Assembly: GCA_011620345.1 (NCBI GenBank)
Contig: WOZJ01000057.1
Span: 37,246-101,245 of the forward strand
Length of the DNA stretch: 64,000 nt
Source of the DNA: Nitrospirota bacterium
Lineage (GTDB): Bacteria > UBA2233
Direction: 5' to 3'
A model generated the notes under the pieces. It worked only from the letters and a program-made list of their open reading frames with translations, did no database searches and was not told the origin of the DNA. Positions 28,900-38,723 of this stretch are shown one piece after another (the first letter of the stretch is position 1; every line of letters starts with the position of its first letter). The translations under genes were made by a program, and so were the position numbers.

Positions 28900-30234
28900 C
28901 TAGGGCATACCAGAAAGCAGCCCCCGCAATCCTTTACGATTGCCCGTAAGCTGTCCGACGAGCTTTTTGGTCTCTTCGAATTGTTTAAGTAGTTGATTGA
29001 TCTCCTGAACCCTTGTGCCTGATCCAGAAGCGATGCGCTTCCTTCTGGACCCGTTTAGGATTTCAGGGCGTTGACGCTCTTGGCGTGTCATCGAGTTCAG
29101 AATGGCCTCAACGTGCTTGAAGCGCCCTTCCAGTTTGGCGGAATCTATCTCTGAGGCAACCTTGGAGAACCCTGGGATCATCCCCATGATGCCCGAGAGG
29201 GGCCCTAGCTTTTTCATGGTCCGGATCTGGTCGCGGAAGTCCTCGAGCGTGAAGCTCTTTGTACGGAGCTTTTTCTCGAGCTGTTTTGCGTGTTCTTCTT
29301 CGAAGGTTTCCTTCGCCCTCTCGATCAGCGTAAGGACATCGCCCATTCCAAGGATCCTCGAAGCCATCCTCTCGGGGTGAAAGACCTCTAGGTCCGAGGG
29401 GCGTTCTCCCGTGCCGATGAGCTTGATCGGAACGCCCGTGATTTCTCGCATAGAGAGCGCACACCCACCCCTGGCGTCTCCGTCCATCTTTGTAAGGACA
29501 ATGCCGGTAAGTCCTACCGCCTCATGGAACGTGCCGGCAAGCTTGAGGGCGTCTTGTCCCGTCATGGCATCTGCAACGAGCAAGACCTCTTTGGGTTGGA
29601 TGCGTTGTTTCATCTGGACAAGCTCTTTCATGAGCGCTTCGTCAGCATGAAGACGTCCTTGGGTGTCCAGGATGAGCGTGTCGTACCGCGACGTCCTGAG
29701 GAAGTCGATAGCCTCCTCAGCGAGCGCAAGCGGGCTTTTTGGGCGTTTTCCCCAAGGATAGACGTGAACGTTGAGCGCCTTTGCGAGCGTGAGAAGCTGT
29801 TCGAGCGCCGCAGGACGCTTGACGTCCGTCGTGGCGAGGAGCGGCTCGAGCCGTTTGCGTTTCAGGTGGAGGGCCAGCTTTGCCGCCGTGGTCGTTTTAC
29901 CCGAGCCCTGGACTCCTACAAGAAGGATGACGTGTGGAGGGGCGCCTTTCAAGGCGAGGTCTTGCGCTTCCGTACCGAGCAGCGCCTTAAGCTCTTCGTG
30001 GACAATCATCAGCAAGTGTTGGTCCGGGGTAAGCGATTCGAACACGCGTTGGCCTAAAGCCTTCTCGCGAACACGCTCCAAGAAGGCTCTGGCCACCTGA
30101 AAATGGACGTCCGCCTCAAGCAGTGCCCTCCGGATTTCCCGGAACGCCGCCTCGATATGCCCTTCCTTGATGACACCCGTTCCCTTGAGGGTTCTCAGGG
30201 CCTCGTTTAGCCGCTCTTGCAGCCTTTCAAACAT
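28900..30234 (-). CDS. ffh: Signal recognition particle protein
   Basis: GVQGSGKTTTAAKLA, DTQGRLH, TKMDGDARGGCALS, C-terminal M domain. Confidence 0.97.
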   Translation of the reverse strand: MFERLQERLNEALRTLKGTGVIKEGHIEAAFREIRRALLEADVHFQVARAFLERVREKALGQRVFESLTPDQHLLMIVHEELKALLGTEAQDLALKGAPPHVILLVGVQGSGKTTTAAKLALHLKRKRLEPLLATTDVKRPAALEQLLTLAKALNVHVYPWGKRPKSPLALAEEAIDFLRTSRYDTLILDTQGRLHADEALMKELVQMKQRIQPKEVLLVADAMTGQDALKLAGTFHEAVGLTGIVLTKMDGDARGGCALSMREITGVPIKLIGTGERPSDLEVFHPERMASRILGMGDVLTLIERAKETFEEEHAKQLEKKLRTKSFTLEDFRDQIRTMKKLGPLSGIMGMIPGFSKVASEIDSAKLEGRFKHVEAILNSMTRQERQRPEILNGSRRKRIASGSGTRVQEINQLLKQFEETKKLVGQLTGNRKGLRGLLSGMP

Positions 30235-30428
30235 CCGTCGCGCTCCGCCCTTGAACGATCAAGGATAGGCCTTTCTTTAGGGGTTTTGGTAGAATAGCCT
30301 TTATGGGTTGCAACCAAGGCGGGGATAGGGAAAAACCTGTTCCGATTTGTAAAACTTCTTTTGCTAAAGCAACCCTGTTCTTCCTATATTTGCACGGATC
30401 AACCGTAAAATCAAGAGTTGAGCATGCC

Positions 30429-31439
30429 ATGGATCGTTCCGTTGTCGTAGGAATCGATACGTCGTGCGATGAAACCTCGGTGGGCATAGTAAACCCTCGA
30501 GGAAGGATGCTCGCGAACATCGTGAGCTCCCAGGCCTCGGTATTCGCGAGCTATGGCGGGGTTGTCCCTGAAATGGCCGCAAGAGAGCACATGTCCCGTA
30601 TCCGTGGCGTATACCGGGCTGCCCTCGATGCCGGGCACGTCTGCCCAGAGCAAGTTGCCGGAATTGCCGTGACCCGGGGGCCTGGGCTTTCAGGCTGCCT
30701 TGGCATCGGCATTGCGTTTGCTAAAGGGCTGGGCGTAGGGTTCGATGTTCCCGTTGTCGGCGTTGACCATGTTGAAGGCCATATCTATGCCGCGTTCTTG
30801 GCCTACCCGGAGCTTACCCCGCCGTTTGGATACCTCGTTGCGTCCGGGGGACACACGCAGATAGGGGTGTTCGAAAAAGAAGGCAGAATCCGTGTGCTTG
30901 GGGAGACGCGAGACGATGCTGCGGGAGAAGCGCTGGACAAAGGGGCGAAGCTGCTTGGTTTTCCCTACCCTGGAGGCCCGGCACTCGACAGGGTAGGGAT
31001 GGGGGCGCCTAGGCCGCTAGGCGTTGCGTTTCCACGCCCGCGCATCCCCGGAAGGCCTCTTTCTTTCAGCTTTAGCGGCCTCAAAACCGCGCTTGCCTTC
31101 TATCTTGAACGCACAAGAGGAGATGTCCCCATCTCGGAGCTCGTCCAAACGGCCGGTGCAGCCTACCTCGATGCCGTCCTGGAAAGTCTCGTGAAACGGG
31201 TGTTTCGGCTTACCGAGCAGGCTTCCCTTCGCACGTTCGTCGTCTGTGGGGGTGTTGCAGCTTCAAGGAGGTTAAGGCAGATGCTCCAAGAACAGGCCGT
31301 TTCCAAGGGTTTGACGGTTCGAATACTGTTCCCGCCCCCAGACCTCTGCACCGACAACGGAGCCATGATCGCAAGAGCCGGGCTTGTTCGGCTCAGCAAG
31401 GGCCATGACGAAACGGATACGCTCGATATTCCAAGATGA
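30429..31439 (+). CDS. tsaD: tRNA N6-adenosine threonylcarbamoyltransferase
   Basis: VVGIDTSCDETSVGIV, GVDHVEGHIYAAFL, VASGGHTQI, FVVCGGVAASRRLRQML; start refined to ATG 30429. Confidence 0.96.
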   Translation: MDRSVVVGIDTSCDETSVGIVNPRGRMLANIVSSQASVFASYGGVVPEMAAREHMSRIRGVYRAALDAGHVCPEQVAGIAVTRGPGLSGCLGIGIAFAKGLGVGFDVPVVGVDHVEGHIYAAFLAYPELTPPFGYLVASGGHTQIGVFEKEGRIRVLGETRDDAAGEALDKGAKLLGFPYPGGPALDRVGMGAPRPLGVAFPRPRIPGRPLSFSFSGLKTALAFYLERTRGDVPISELVQTAGAAYLDAVLESLVKRVFRLTEQASLRTFVVCGGVAASRRLRQMLQEQAVSKGLTVRILFPPPDLCTDNGAMIARAGLVRLSKGHDETDTLDIPR

Positions 31440-32254
31440 CGAACAAAAAGCCTCCGCTCGGCCAGCATTTCCTAAGGCACCCCGAGCTTGCCCAAAAGAT
31501 CGTTGCATGCTTGGGGGAAGGCCCGTTTGGCACGGTAGTGGAGATCGGCCCGGGAAAGGGAAGCCTTACGGAAGCGCTCGTCTCGAAATGCCGCCGCCTT
31601 GTTTTGGTCGAGCGCGACCCCAAGCTCATACCTCAGCTGAAAGAGCGTTTCGAGCCTTTGGGGGTGGAGGTTATTGAAGGGGATGCAAGGACGTTTTCGC
31701 TCGGCACGTTTCTTAAAGAAGGCGAAAGAGCATCCGTTGTGTCAAACTTGCCTTTCTACGCGCAAGCGCCCATTCTCATGACGTTGCTCGAGCAATCCTT
31801 TTGGGTTGAGCGCATGGTGTTGATGTTCCAAAAAGAGGTGGCCGAGAGGATTATGGCGAAGCCCTCCAGCAAGGCTTACGGGCTATTGTCGGTGTTCAGC
31901 CAACTTTATTCGTCTATCGAAAAAGGGCTGTTTGTTCCGAAAGGAGCGTTTTCACCTAGCCCCAAAGTCGATGCGATGGTGCTCGTATTTGACCCCTATC
32001 CGACCCCAAAGGTTTTCCCTAAGGATATCGGCTACTTTTCCTTGCTGTTGAGGCATCTGTTCCAATCGCGAAGAAAAACCCTCCGTGCCACGCTTCGGCG
32101 GTTGGGCTACAAGGAGGCCCTCGAGAGCCTAAGCCTCGAAGGGGCTGGCGGATTATCGACAGACTTTTCTAGGCGGCCAGAAGAGCTTTTCCCCGAAGAG
32201 CTCGTGATGCTGGCCGATGCGTTACAGCCTTTTAAAACAAGTAACGAACCATAA
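31436..32254 (+). CDS. rsmA: 16S rRNA dimethyladenosine transferase
   Basis: KKPPLGQHFLRHPELAQKIV, VEIGPGKGSLTEALV, SNLPFYAQAPILMTLL. Confidence 0.95.
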   Translation: MTNKKPPLGQHFLRHPELAQKIVACLGEGPFGTVVEIGPGKGSLTEALVSKCRRLVLVERDPKLIPQLKERFEPLGVEVIEGDARTFSLGTFLKEGERASVVSNLPFYAQAPILMTLLEQSFWVERMVLMFQKEVAERIMAKPSSKAYGLLSVFSQLYSSIEKGLFVPKGAFSPSPKVDAMVLVFDPYPTPKVFPKDIGYFSLLLRHLFQSRRKTLRATLRRLGYKEALESLSLEGAGGLSTDFSRRPEELFPEELVMLADALQPFKTSNEP

Positions 32255-33734
32255 ACGTCGCTTCGTCCATGTCCCTGAACTCGCCGATCGTGTCGGATGG
32301 GTCGCCGCCCACGAATAAATACGTGCCCACAAGCTGGAGCCATGGCTTGTACTTATAGATAAGCTCCAAGCTCCCCACATAAGCCTTGTTCTCGATTTGG
32401 TACACGCCCTGAGGGTTGCATTCGATCCTTCCGTCCAGAAAGCTCGTTCGAAGGCCGAGGCCAACCCTGTGCTTGCTAGGTTCGGAAAAAAGGTCGCCCC
32501 CATGGGCCAAGATGACGTCCTGCGTAAACTGGCCCGAGAGGAAGGATCCGGAAGGCAAAAGAAGAAACTTTTGGGGAAGGAGATAGTCCAGCCCGACCCC
32601 CCAAGAAATGCTATCTTTTTTCTTTACGATGTCAGGCACCTCGATTCGGGTCTTTGATCCGAGCGAGCGTTCGTCTAGTAGGGCGTCGATCGCCCCTCGG
32701 ACAAGTTGACGCGCGTAGTCGGTTCGCCAGAATGGCCCTTCTAAGTCCTTGTAGACGTCTCGGTTGTACGGTCTTCCATGGAAGAATGCCCATTCGAACC
32801 GAAGCGTCGTGTCTCCAACGCTCCTTGTCAGGTCGGCCCCGAACATGTGCATGCGCGTGGAGGTAGGGTAGAGGTCGAGGTCTACCAGCGAGCGATAAAG
32901 GCCGCCCGATGGGAAAAGCCGAGTCGTGGCCCCTACGTCTGCGCTGAACACGGGAAAAGGGTCGAGCCCGGTAAAGTAGTATAGGTGCGTGTCAAACCCT
33001 GCCACGTGCTTTGAAAGTCTGAATCCGGTGCTGAAAGAAGAAAGAGCCCCTTCCTTACCCCAGCCGCGGAGGTTTTGCTGTACGGAGAATCCAGAGAGGA
33101 AGGGGTCCCCTTGGAAATACCCCCTCAGATCCTTTGCCACATCCAGTAGGGAAGGAAAAAAGCGATTCCCCTGCGTAGACAGCCGGTATGGGAAAAACAC
33201 GGGCGCAAACACCCACTCCAGCTCGAACACGGGCAGGCTGTAGGCGTCGACCTTTATGGCAGGAATGCCGATTTTTCGGTCGGCCTCGGGGAGCTCGACA
33301 AAGCGGCTGTAGTCTTCAGGGTTGAAAAGGTCCGTCGGCTGGTATTCGTCCAGAACGCCCCAGCTGATCTTTTGCTTTCCGATCCGGACGTCAAAGTCTT
33401 TAAAAAAGAGGTCTAGGTAGAATTCGTTGACGTCGAGGTAACCCGGCTGGGTTTCAAACACAGAGAACGGCTTAAGGAAGGGACTTTTCTCCGTGGATGA
33501 ATGCAGGATGTTGCCGTCGTAGCCCGTCTTGATTTCCGATTCGATCTTTGCGTCTGGGGAAAAGATAATTGAGGGGTTGAGCTTGAGCTCGGTCGAAGGA
33601 TTTTCGGAGGGCGTGTTGGCGTTCGCTCGAATGCCGAAACGCTGCTCTAGCCTGCCCGTTAGGTCGGCCTCGATAGCAAGGGCACTGCTTGCGAAAAGCA
33701 GGATAAAAAACAAGGGGGTGGCAAGCTTTGGCAC
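32232..33734 (-). CDS. Outer-membrane beta-barrel protein (DUF1302-like)
   Basis: Signal peptide; RIGKQKISWGVLDEYQPTDLFNPEDY; alternating amphipathic strands, C-terminal aromatic residue (MVRYLF). Confidence 0.72.
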   Translation of the reverse strand: MPKLATPLFFILLFASSALAIEADLTGRLEQRFGIRANANTPSENPSTELKLNPSIIFSPDAKIESEIKTGYDGNILHSSTEKSPFLKPFSVFETQPGYLDVNEFYLDLFFKDFDVRIGKQKISWGVLDEYQPTDLFNPEDYSRFVELPEADRKIGIPAIKVDAYSLPVFELEWVFAPVFFPYRLSTQGNRFFPSLLDVAKDLRGYFQGDPFLSGFSVQQNLRGWGKEGALSSFSTGFRLSKHVAGFDTHLYYFTGLDPFPVFSADVGATTRLFPSGGLYRSLVDLDLYPTSTRMHMFGADLTRSVGDTTLRFEWAFFHGRPYNRDVYKDLEGPFWRTDYARQLVRGAIDALLDERSLGSKTRIEVPDIVKKKDSISWGVGLDYLLPQKFLLLPSGSFLSGQFTQDVILAHGGDLFSEPSKHRVGLGLRTSFLDGRIECNPQGVYQIENKAYVGSLELIYKYKPWLQLVGTYLFVGGDPSDTIGEFRDMDEATFMVRYLF

Positions 33735-33789
33735 GCAGCGAACCGTTTTTGATCTAGCCTACCACCCCCTGGATTCTTCCGGCAATGAT

Positions 33790-34701
33790 CTAGAACTGGT
33801 AGGTAACGCCCATGACCGCCTGGTGGTGGAGGTTGAGCCCGTTGGGTATACCGATTCCCTTAAGGGGCTTGGCATTCCCCAAGTCGGCAAAGCCAACCGA
33901 AAGAGTCAGGTGTTCGTTCCACACGAGCGCGGCGAACACGCTGAACCAGTCGTCATACTTGGGTTGCTGCTTGTGTTCGTAACCGACGATAAGCTGTTTA
34001 CCCTTGTAAACGAGCGGTACGACCGCGATCGACCCCTCGAATACCTCCTCACGCCGAACGCCGAACCCAAGCAGGCCGTTCAACTCTGCCGTGGTCGAGC
34101 GCATCCCGGCCGAAACGATCGTCGGCCATGGGAGGAATGTCAGCGTTTTGCCTACCTGGAAATAATAATCCGAGCCCGAGTCTTTGACGTTTGGGTATCC
34201 TTCGAGGCCAAGCTTTGGGCCGTTCAGGTGTCTTCCGCTGCCGTCAATCGCCCTGTAGATGTAGCCGAAACTGATGCCAGGCATCCAGCTTGCAAGTTCG
34301 CCTTCCTTGACCAAGGCCAGCTTTGTATGGAAAATATGGAAGTTCTTGTCGAGCGAAGGCGTCATAACCCAACCCGTGTCGTGGTTGAACACGAGATAGC
34401 TGTAGCCGACCTCGAGCCTGTCGAACAGGCCCTCCGTAACGTTCAACCAAAGAAGGTCGCCGTCTCCTAGCCCTCCTTTGTCAAAATCCTTGCCGCCAAG
34501 CGTGGCGTAATGGAAGCCCAAGACCGGCAGGCCTACACGTTGCCAAGCGGCCTGGCCGAGTTTGATCTTGGAATCGGCGACGTGGTACGTCGGGTTGAGG
34601 TAGAACCCGGAATACCCCTCTCCGGCAAGGTTGAACGCGTGCGCCAAAGAGGGAATACAAAAAAGCGCGAGGGAAACGAAAAGCCCGACCAATCGCTTCA
34701 T
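33790..34701 (-). CDS. Outer-membrane protein, DUF3034-like
   Basis: Signal peptide AHAF; FNLAGEGYSGFYLNPTYHVADS, KDFDKGGLGDGDLLWLNVTEGLFDRLEVGYSY; C-terminal VTYQF. Confidence 0.65.
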   Translation of the reverse strand: MKRLVGLFVSLALFCIPSLAHAFNLAGEGYSGFYLNPTYHVADSKIKLGQAAWQRVGLPVLGFHYATLGGKDFDKGGLGDGDLLWLNVTEGLFDRLEVGYSYLVFNHDTGWVMTPSLDKNFHIFHTKLALVKEGELASWMPGISFGYIYRAIDGSGRHLNGPKLGLEGYPNVKDSGSDYYFQVGKTLTFLPWPTIVSAGMRSTTAELNGLLGFGVRREEVFEGSIAVVPLVYKGKQLIVGYEHKQQPKYDDWFSVFAALVWNEHLTLSVGFADLGNAKPLKGIGIPNGLNLHHQAVMGVTYQF

Positions 34702-34737
34702 GATGGCATCCTCCTTTATGGTTATTCACTAAAATCA

Positions 34738-34766
34738 TCTATATACTATGCAACTCATGTTGTCAA
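34738..34766 (-). promoter_or_regulatory. Predicted sigma70 promoter TTGACA-N17-TATAGA for the DUF3034-like gene
   Basis: Minus strand: -35 TTGACA (34766-34761), 17-nt spacer, -10 TATAGA (34743-34738). Confidence 0.75.
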
Positions 34767-34782
34767 TGCATGCACCATGCAT
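34766..34782. promoter_or_regulatory. Palindromic operator candidate, site B: ATGCATG-CAC-CATGCAT
   Basis: Perfect 7-bp arms with 3-nt spacer, abutting the -35 of the DUF3034-like promoter; shares GCATR-N3-YATGC with sites A and C. Confidence 0.6.
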
Positions 34783-34911
34783 CGTGAACGCCGTTGAGAA
34801 CAAAAAACCTGGAAGGCGAGAATTTAGGTCCTACGGCTGTGCGAACCAAAAACCTTCCCTTGGAAGAAGAAACGTGGTAGCCTACAATTCAAAGGTACCT
34901 CCAAGCGAAGG

Positions 34912-34986
34912 GCCGATGTAGCTCAGTGGGAGAGCAACTGATTCGTAATCAGTAGGTCGGGGGTTCAAATCCCCCCATCGGCTCCA
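34912..34986 (+). tRNA. tRNA-Thr(CGT)
   Basis: Cloverleaf: GCCGATG/CATCGGC acceptor, anticodon loop TTCGTAA (CGT), GGTTCAAATCC T-loop, encoded CCA. Confidence 0.96.
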
Positions 34987-35061
34987 TGGACGAGCAGGGT
35001 TATCGGCCTCAATTCGGCCAAAAAAGAATATGATGTGAAGAAAATCAAAGGAGTGTAGGCG

Positions 35062-35211
35062 ATGAAGCGAACATACCAGCCGCACGTGGTCAAGCGGCTC
35101 AGGACGCACGGGTTTCGAGCGCGGATGAAGACGCGCTCTGGCCGGGCTGTGCTTGCCAGAAGGCGCGCCAAGGGCAGAAAATACCTAAGCGTTTCGGATG
35201 AGCGTAGGTAA
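35062..35211 (+). CDS. rpmH: 50S ribosomal protein L34 (absent from the ORF track)
   Basis: Translates to [49 protein letters not shown]. Confidence 0.97.
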   Translation: MKRTYQPHVVKRLRTHGFRARMKTRSGRAVLARRRAKGRKYLSVSDERR

Positions 35212-35611
35212 GCCAGATTTTCGCTTGCCAAAATCGGCCCGATTGACAAGGCGCTCGGAAATCCAGCGAGTTCTTGATCGCGGGGAAAAGCGGGTTACAA
35301 GGCATGTCGTGGTATTCCAGCTTTGCGTGCCTTCCTCTCCAGGGGGAGCTCTGCCTAGGCTCGGGCTCATCGCTTCTCGGAAAGTAGGCAATGCCCACAA
35401 GAGAAACCGAGCGAAACGGTTGCTTCGGGAGGTCTTTAGGCTTCACAGAGGTTGGTTTGGCCCTGGCGAAGAGGTGGTCTTTTTGGCCAAGCGGGGCGTT
35501 GACGGGCTCTGCCTTCAGGATGTCGAAAAGGAGCTAAGGGGTGTTCTCAAGCCCGAAAGAGCAGGGTATGTGCTTGGGGATTCTCCAGAGGTTTGCCCTA
35601 TGGTTTCTTAG
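35198..35611 (+). CDS. rnpA: Ribonuclease P protein component
   Basis: [54 protein letters not shown]. Confidence 0.95.
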   Translation: MSVGKPDFRLPKSARLTRRSEIQRVLDRGEKRVTRHVVVFQLCVPSSPGGALPRLGLIASRKVGNAHKRNRAKRLLREVFRLHRGWFGPGEEVVFLAKRGVDGLCLQDVEKELRGVLKPERAGYVLGDSPEVCPMVS

Positions 35612-35804
35612 TGGATATCGAAACATCCTTTCGCCCGTCTTAAAGCCAAGATGCCGGTATGTACCGAGTTGTTCGTCCTACGCCTTCCAGGCAATCCAGG
35701 ATTACGGGGTGGTTCGAGGGGGCGTCTTAACGGCCCTTAGGATCGCCCGCTGTCACCCCCTCCACCCAGGAGGAATGGATACAGTCCCCCAAAAGCTTTG
35801 TTGA
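35568..35804 (+). CDS. yidD: Membrane protein insertion efficiency factor YidD
   Basis: YRNILSPVLKPRCRYVPSCSSYAFQAIQDYGVVRGGVLTALRIARCHPLHPGGMD. Confidence 0.95.
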   Translation: MCLGILQRFALWFLSGYRNILSPVLKPRCRYVPSCSSYAFQAIQDYGVVRGGVLTALRIARCHPLHPGGMDTVPQKLC

Positions 35805-35814
35805 GGATAATTGT

Positions 35815-37413
35815 ATGGAAAAACGCCTGATTCTCGCGCTCGTTTTGTCAGTACTCGTGCTTATCTTTTGGCAGCGCTTGTCGAGTCGAATGCTTCCCGG
35901 AACCCGGACTGCGGACGATCGCACGAAGGCCTCCCAAAGTGCTGGGGCTGTACCAAAGGAGCCCTCGGCAGCCCTACCGGACTCCCCAGCAGGGGAAGTC
36001 TCAACGTCCTTAAGGGTGCCGGATGAGCCCATGTTGTGGCTCGAAACCTCGAATTTAAAGTTGGGCGTAGGCCAGCAGACGGGCGCCATCCGCCATGCCC
36101 TTGTCAAAGGCTACCAGGAAGATCTTCGTAGGGATTCTCCTATGGTCGACCTTGCCCATATGGGCCAAGGAATGCTTGCCTCTCCAGTACTCGCGTACGC
36201 GACCCAAAGCGGGTTCGAAAGGCTGATGCCTAGCAAGGTCACGGTCCGCCAAGACGCAGGGGGCGCAAAGGTTGAGCTGGTGTTCGATGGGTTGCGGGCC
36301 GTATACGAAATTCCTCCTCGTGGATATTCATTTTCCGTTGGCATCACCAAAGAGGCGGGGTATCGGCTGCAAGCCCCTGTCGTTGTACTCTGGCCCTTCG
36401 GGACGACCAAGGAGGAGGGGAAGGATCGCTACCACATCTCTAGCTTCCAGGGGCTCGTTGGCAAGAAGCTTACGAATGTTCCTATGGCTAAGCTCAAGGA
36501 GGCCAAAGAGGTTCAAGGCCCGTTCCCTTGGGTTGGGTTTGGAGACAAGTTCTTCTTCCAGGCCTTGATCGACGATTCTCGGCCATTCCTGGAGGCACGG
36601 TTGATCCCCCTGAATGCGCACGGGGTTGTCCTGAGCGTTCCTTTGTTTGACCCTGCAGCCGGAGAGAGTGCCCTTGCCCGCGACCTAACCTTATTCATGG
36701 GCCCAAAGGCCTACGATGTCCTAAAGGCTCAAGGACATGACCTCGTTCGGGTCGTCGATTTCGGCATGTTTGGTTTTTTGGGCAGGCCACTTTTGGTCAC
36801 GTTGAAGTTCTTCCACAAGCTCCTTGGCAACTGGGGGTTGGCGATCATCGCAGTAACGGTGCTACTCAAGCTGCTCCTAGCCCCCCTTACGCATCAGAGC
36901 TACCAGTCCATGCGAAAGATGACGGAGCTCCAGCCAAAGATCCGCGCGCTGCAGGAGCGCTTCAAGAACGACAGGACCCGCCTAAGCCAAGAGACGATGG
37001 CGCTTTACAAGGCCCATAAGGTGAACCCCTTGGGCGGTTGTTTGCCGACGCTTATCCAGATCCCCGTGTTCTTCGCGTTCTACTACACGCTGATCAACAC
37101 GGTCGAGCTTCGTCATGCCCCTTTCTTTTGGTGGATTCAGGACCTCTCGGCCAAAGATCCTTACCTGGTTACGCCCTTGCTGATGGGGGTCTCGATGATC
37201 GCCCTCCAGCTTCTTACCCCAAACCAGCAGAACACGAACCCCACCCAACAGCGGATGATGCTGCTTATGCCCATCGTGTTCACGTTCATCTTCTTGAGCC
37301 TGCCTTCAGGGCTCGTGTTGTACTATTTGTTTAGCAATATCCTTTCGATCGCTCACCTTTTGTTCTTCAGACAGTGGCAAAAGAACAGGCCTTTGCTCGC
37401 ACAGGCGTCATAG
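35815..37413 (+). CDS. yidC: Membrane protein insertase YidC
   Basis: N-terminal TM, periplasmic domain, FFHKLLGNWGLAIIAVTVLLKLLLAPLTHQSYQSMRKM, VNPLGGCLPTLIQIPVFFAFY. Confidence 0.96.
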   Translation: MEKRLILALVLSVLVLIFWQRLSSRMLPGTRTADDRTKASQSAGAVPKEPSAALPDSPAGEVSTSLRVPDEPMLWLETSNLKLGVGQQTGAIRHALVKGYQEDLRRDSPMVDLAHMGQGMLASPVLAYATQSGFERLMPSKVTVRQDAGGAKVELVFDGLRAVYEIPPRGYSFSVGITKEAGYRLQAPVVVLWPFGTTKEEGKDRYHISSFQGLVGKKLTNVPMAKLKEAKEVQGPFPWVGFGDKFFFQALIDDSRPFLEARLIPLNAHGVVLSVPLFDPAAGESALARDLTLFMGPKAYDVLKAQGHDLVRVVDFGMFGFLGRPLLVTLKFFHKLLGNWGLAIIAVTVLLKLLLAPLTHQSYQSMRKMTELQPKIRALQERFKNDRTRLSQETMALYKAHKVNPLGGCLPTLIQIPVFFAFYYTLINTVELRHAPFFWWIQDLSAKDPYLVTPLLMGVSMIALQLLTPNQQNTNPTQQRMMLLMPIVFTFIFLSLPSGLVLYYLFSNILSIAHLLFFRQWQKNRPLLAQAS

Positions 37414-38723
37414 CGGCCATTGCGACGGGTCTGGTAGATGCGGCAATCGGCATCGTCCGCCTGTCTGGCAAGGAGAGCTGGGAACTAATCGGGCCCTGCC
37501 TTGCTCCTTCCCCAAAGGCGCCTACCCCAAGAAGGACGTATCGGACGGCGTTCGTCGACCCAAGAACGGCCGAACTCATGGATGAAGTTCTCGTTGCATT
37601 CTACGCGGAAGGTCGGAGCTTTACGGGTGAGCGGATGGTCGAGGTCTTCGGACACGGCGGCGTTGCCAACCTGACCTCCATCCTTGGGAAACTGATCGAG
37701 CAAGGGGCCAGACAGGCCCTGCCCGGAGAGTTCAGCCAAAGGGCTTTTCTTAACGGTAAGATCGATCTTACCAAGGCGCTTGCCATCAAGGCGATGGCCC
37801 AGTCTGGGAACCCTTTTGCGCTGATTCAGGCAAGGAAGCACCTAGGGGGCGAGTTTTCGGCGCGACTAGATGCTGTCAGGGGAATGCTCGTGGCTTCGAT
37901 CATCGACATCGAAGGGGAGATAGAGCTCGAAGAGGATACGCTCAACGAGGGTTCTCTGGAAAACGTTCTTTTGGGTGCACTCGAAAGCTTGGAAACGCTA
38001 GCTAAGGGGCCGAAAGGACTAGCTGGAGAGTTCCGGATCGTGATCGCAGGGGCGCCGAATGCCGGCAAATCAAGCCTTTTCAACGCGCTTTTGGGTAAGG
38101 AGCGATCCATAGTCACGCCGATTCCCGGCACAACCCGCGATTTTTTGGAAGCGAGCCTTAGGCTTGGCCCCTACGAGGTGCTGCTGATAGATACCGCCGG
38201 GTTGTCGAAGGTTCCCAGCGGCCCGGTCGAGAGGTTAGGCATCGAAAAAACCTACGAGCTGCTCCGGGAAGCCTCGTTTGTCATCCACCTTGTGGATGTG
38301 ACAAGCAAGGAAGCCCCGCTCGAAGCCTTCGAGGGCAAGGCTTGGGGGCGAATGGTCGTCGGTTCCAAAAAAGACTTGCTTTGGTCTCCTAAGCCCCCAG
38401 ACGATTCTTTTGACATATCTGTAAGCGCTAAGAGCGGGGAAGGAATGGATGCGCTAAAAAGGCTTTTGATGGGACGACTTGAGCAGCTCGAAGCGCTCTC
38501 GAAAGAAGAGGTGTTCGCGCTTGGTGGGTTCGAGCAAGAATCCCTTCAGTGTGCCATGGACCATGCCTTGCGGGCGATCGATGGCCTAAAAAAAGGGATG
38601 GCGCTGGAGGCCGTATCTCAAGAGCTTTTGGATGCCGTCTCCTGTATTGATCGAATAAGCGGGAAAATTCTCGATTTTGAGTTGATGGAAGGGTTGTTCG
38701 CCACGTTCTGCGTCGGGAAATGA
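37374..38723 (+). CDS. mnmE: tRNA modification GTPase MnmE
   Basis: [40 protein letters not shown]-terminal CVGK; GTG start. Confidence 0.96.
   Translation: MAKEQAFARTGVIAAIATGLVDAAIGIVRLSGKESWELIGPCLAPSPKAPTPRRTYRTAFVDPRTAELMDEVLVAFYAEGRSFTGERMVEVFGHGGVANLTSILGKLIEQGARQALPGEFSQRAFLNGKIDLTKALAIKAMAQSGNPFALIQARKHLGGEFSARLDAVRGMLVASIIDIEGEIELEEDTLNEGSLENVLLGALESLETLAKGPKGLAGEFRIVIAGAPNAGKSSLFNALLGKERSIVTPIPGTTRDFLEASLRLGPYEVLLIDTAGLSKVPSGPVERLGIEKTYELLREASFVIHLVDVTSKEAPLEAFEGKAWGRMVVGSKKDLLWSPKPPDDSFDISVSAKSGEGMDALKRLLMGRLEQLEALSKEEVFALGGFEQESLQCAMDHALRAIDGLKKGMALEAVSQELLDAVSCIDRISGKILDFELMEGLFATFCVGK

Noticed and set aside
35003-35025. GGCC repeats after tRNA-Thr as a terminator
   Set aside because: The arms are too short and there is no T-run on the transcribed strand.
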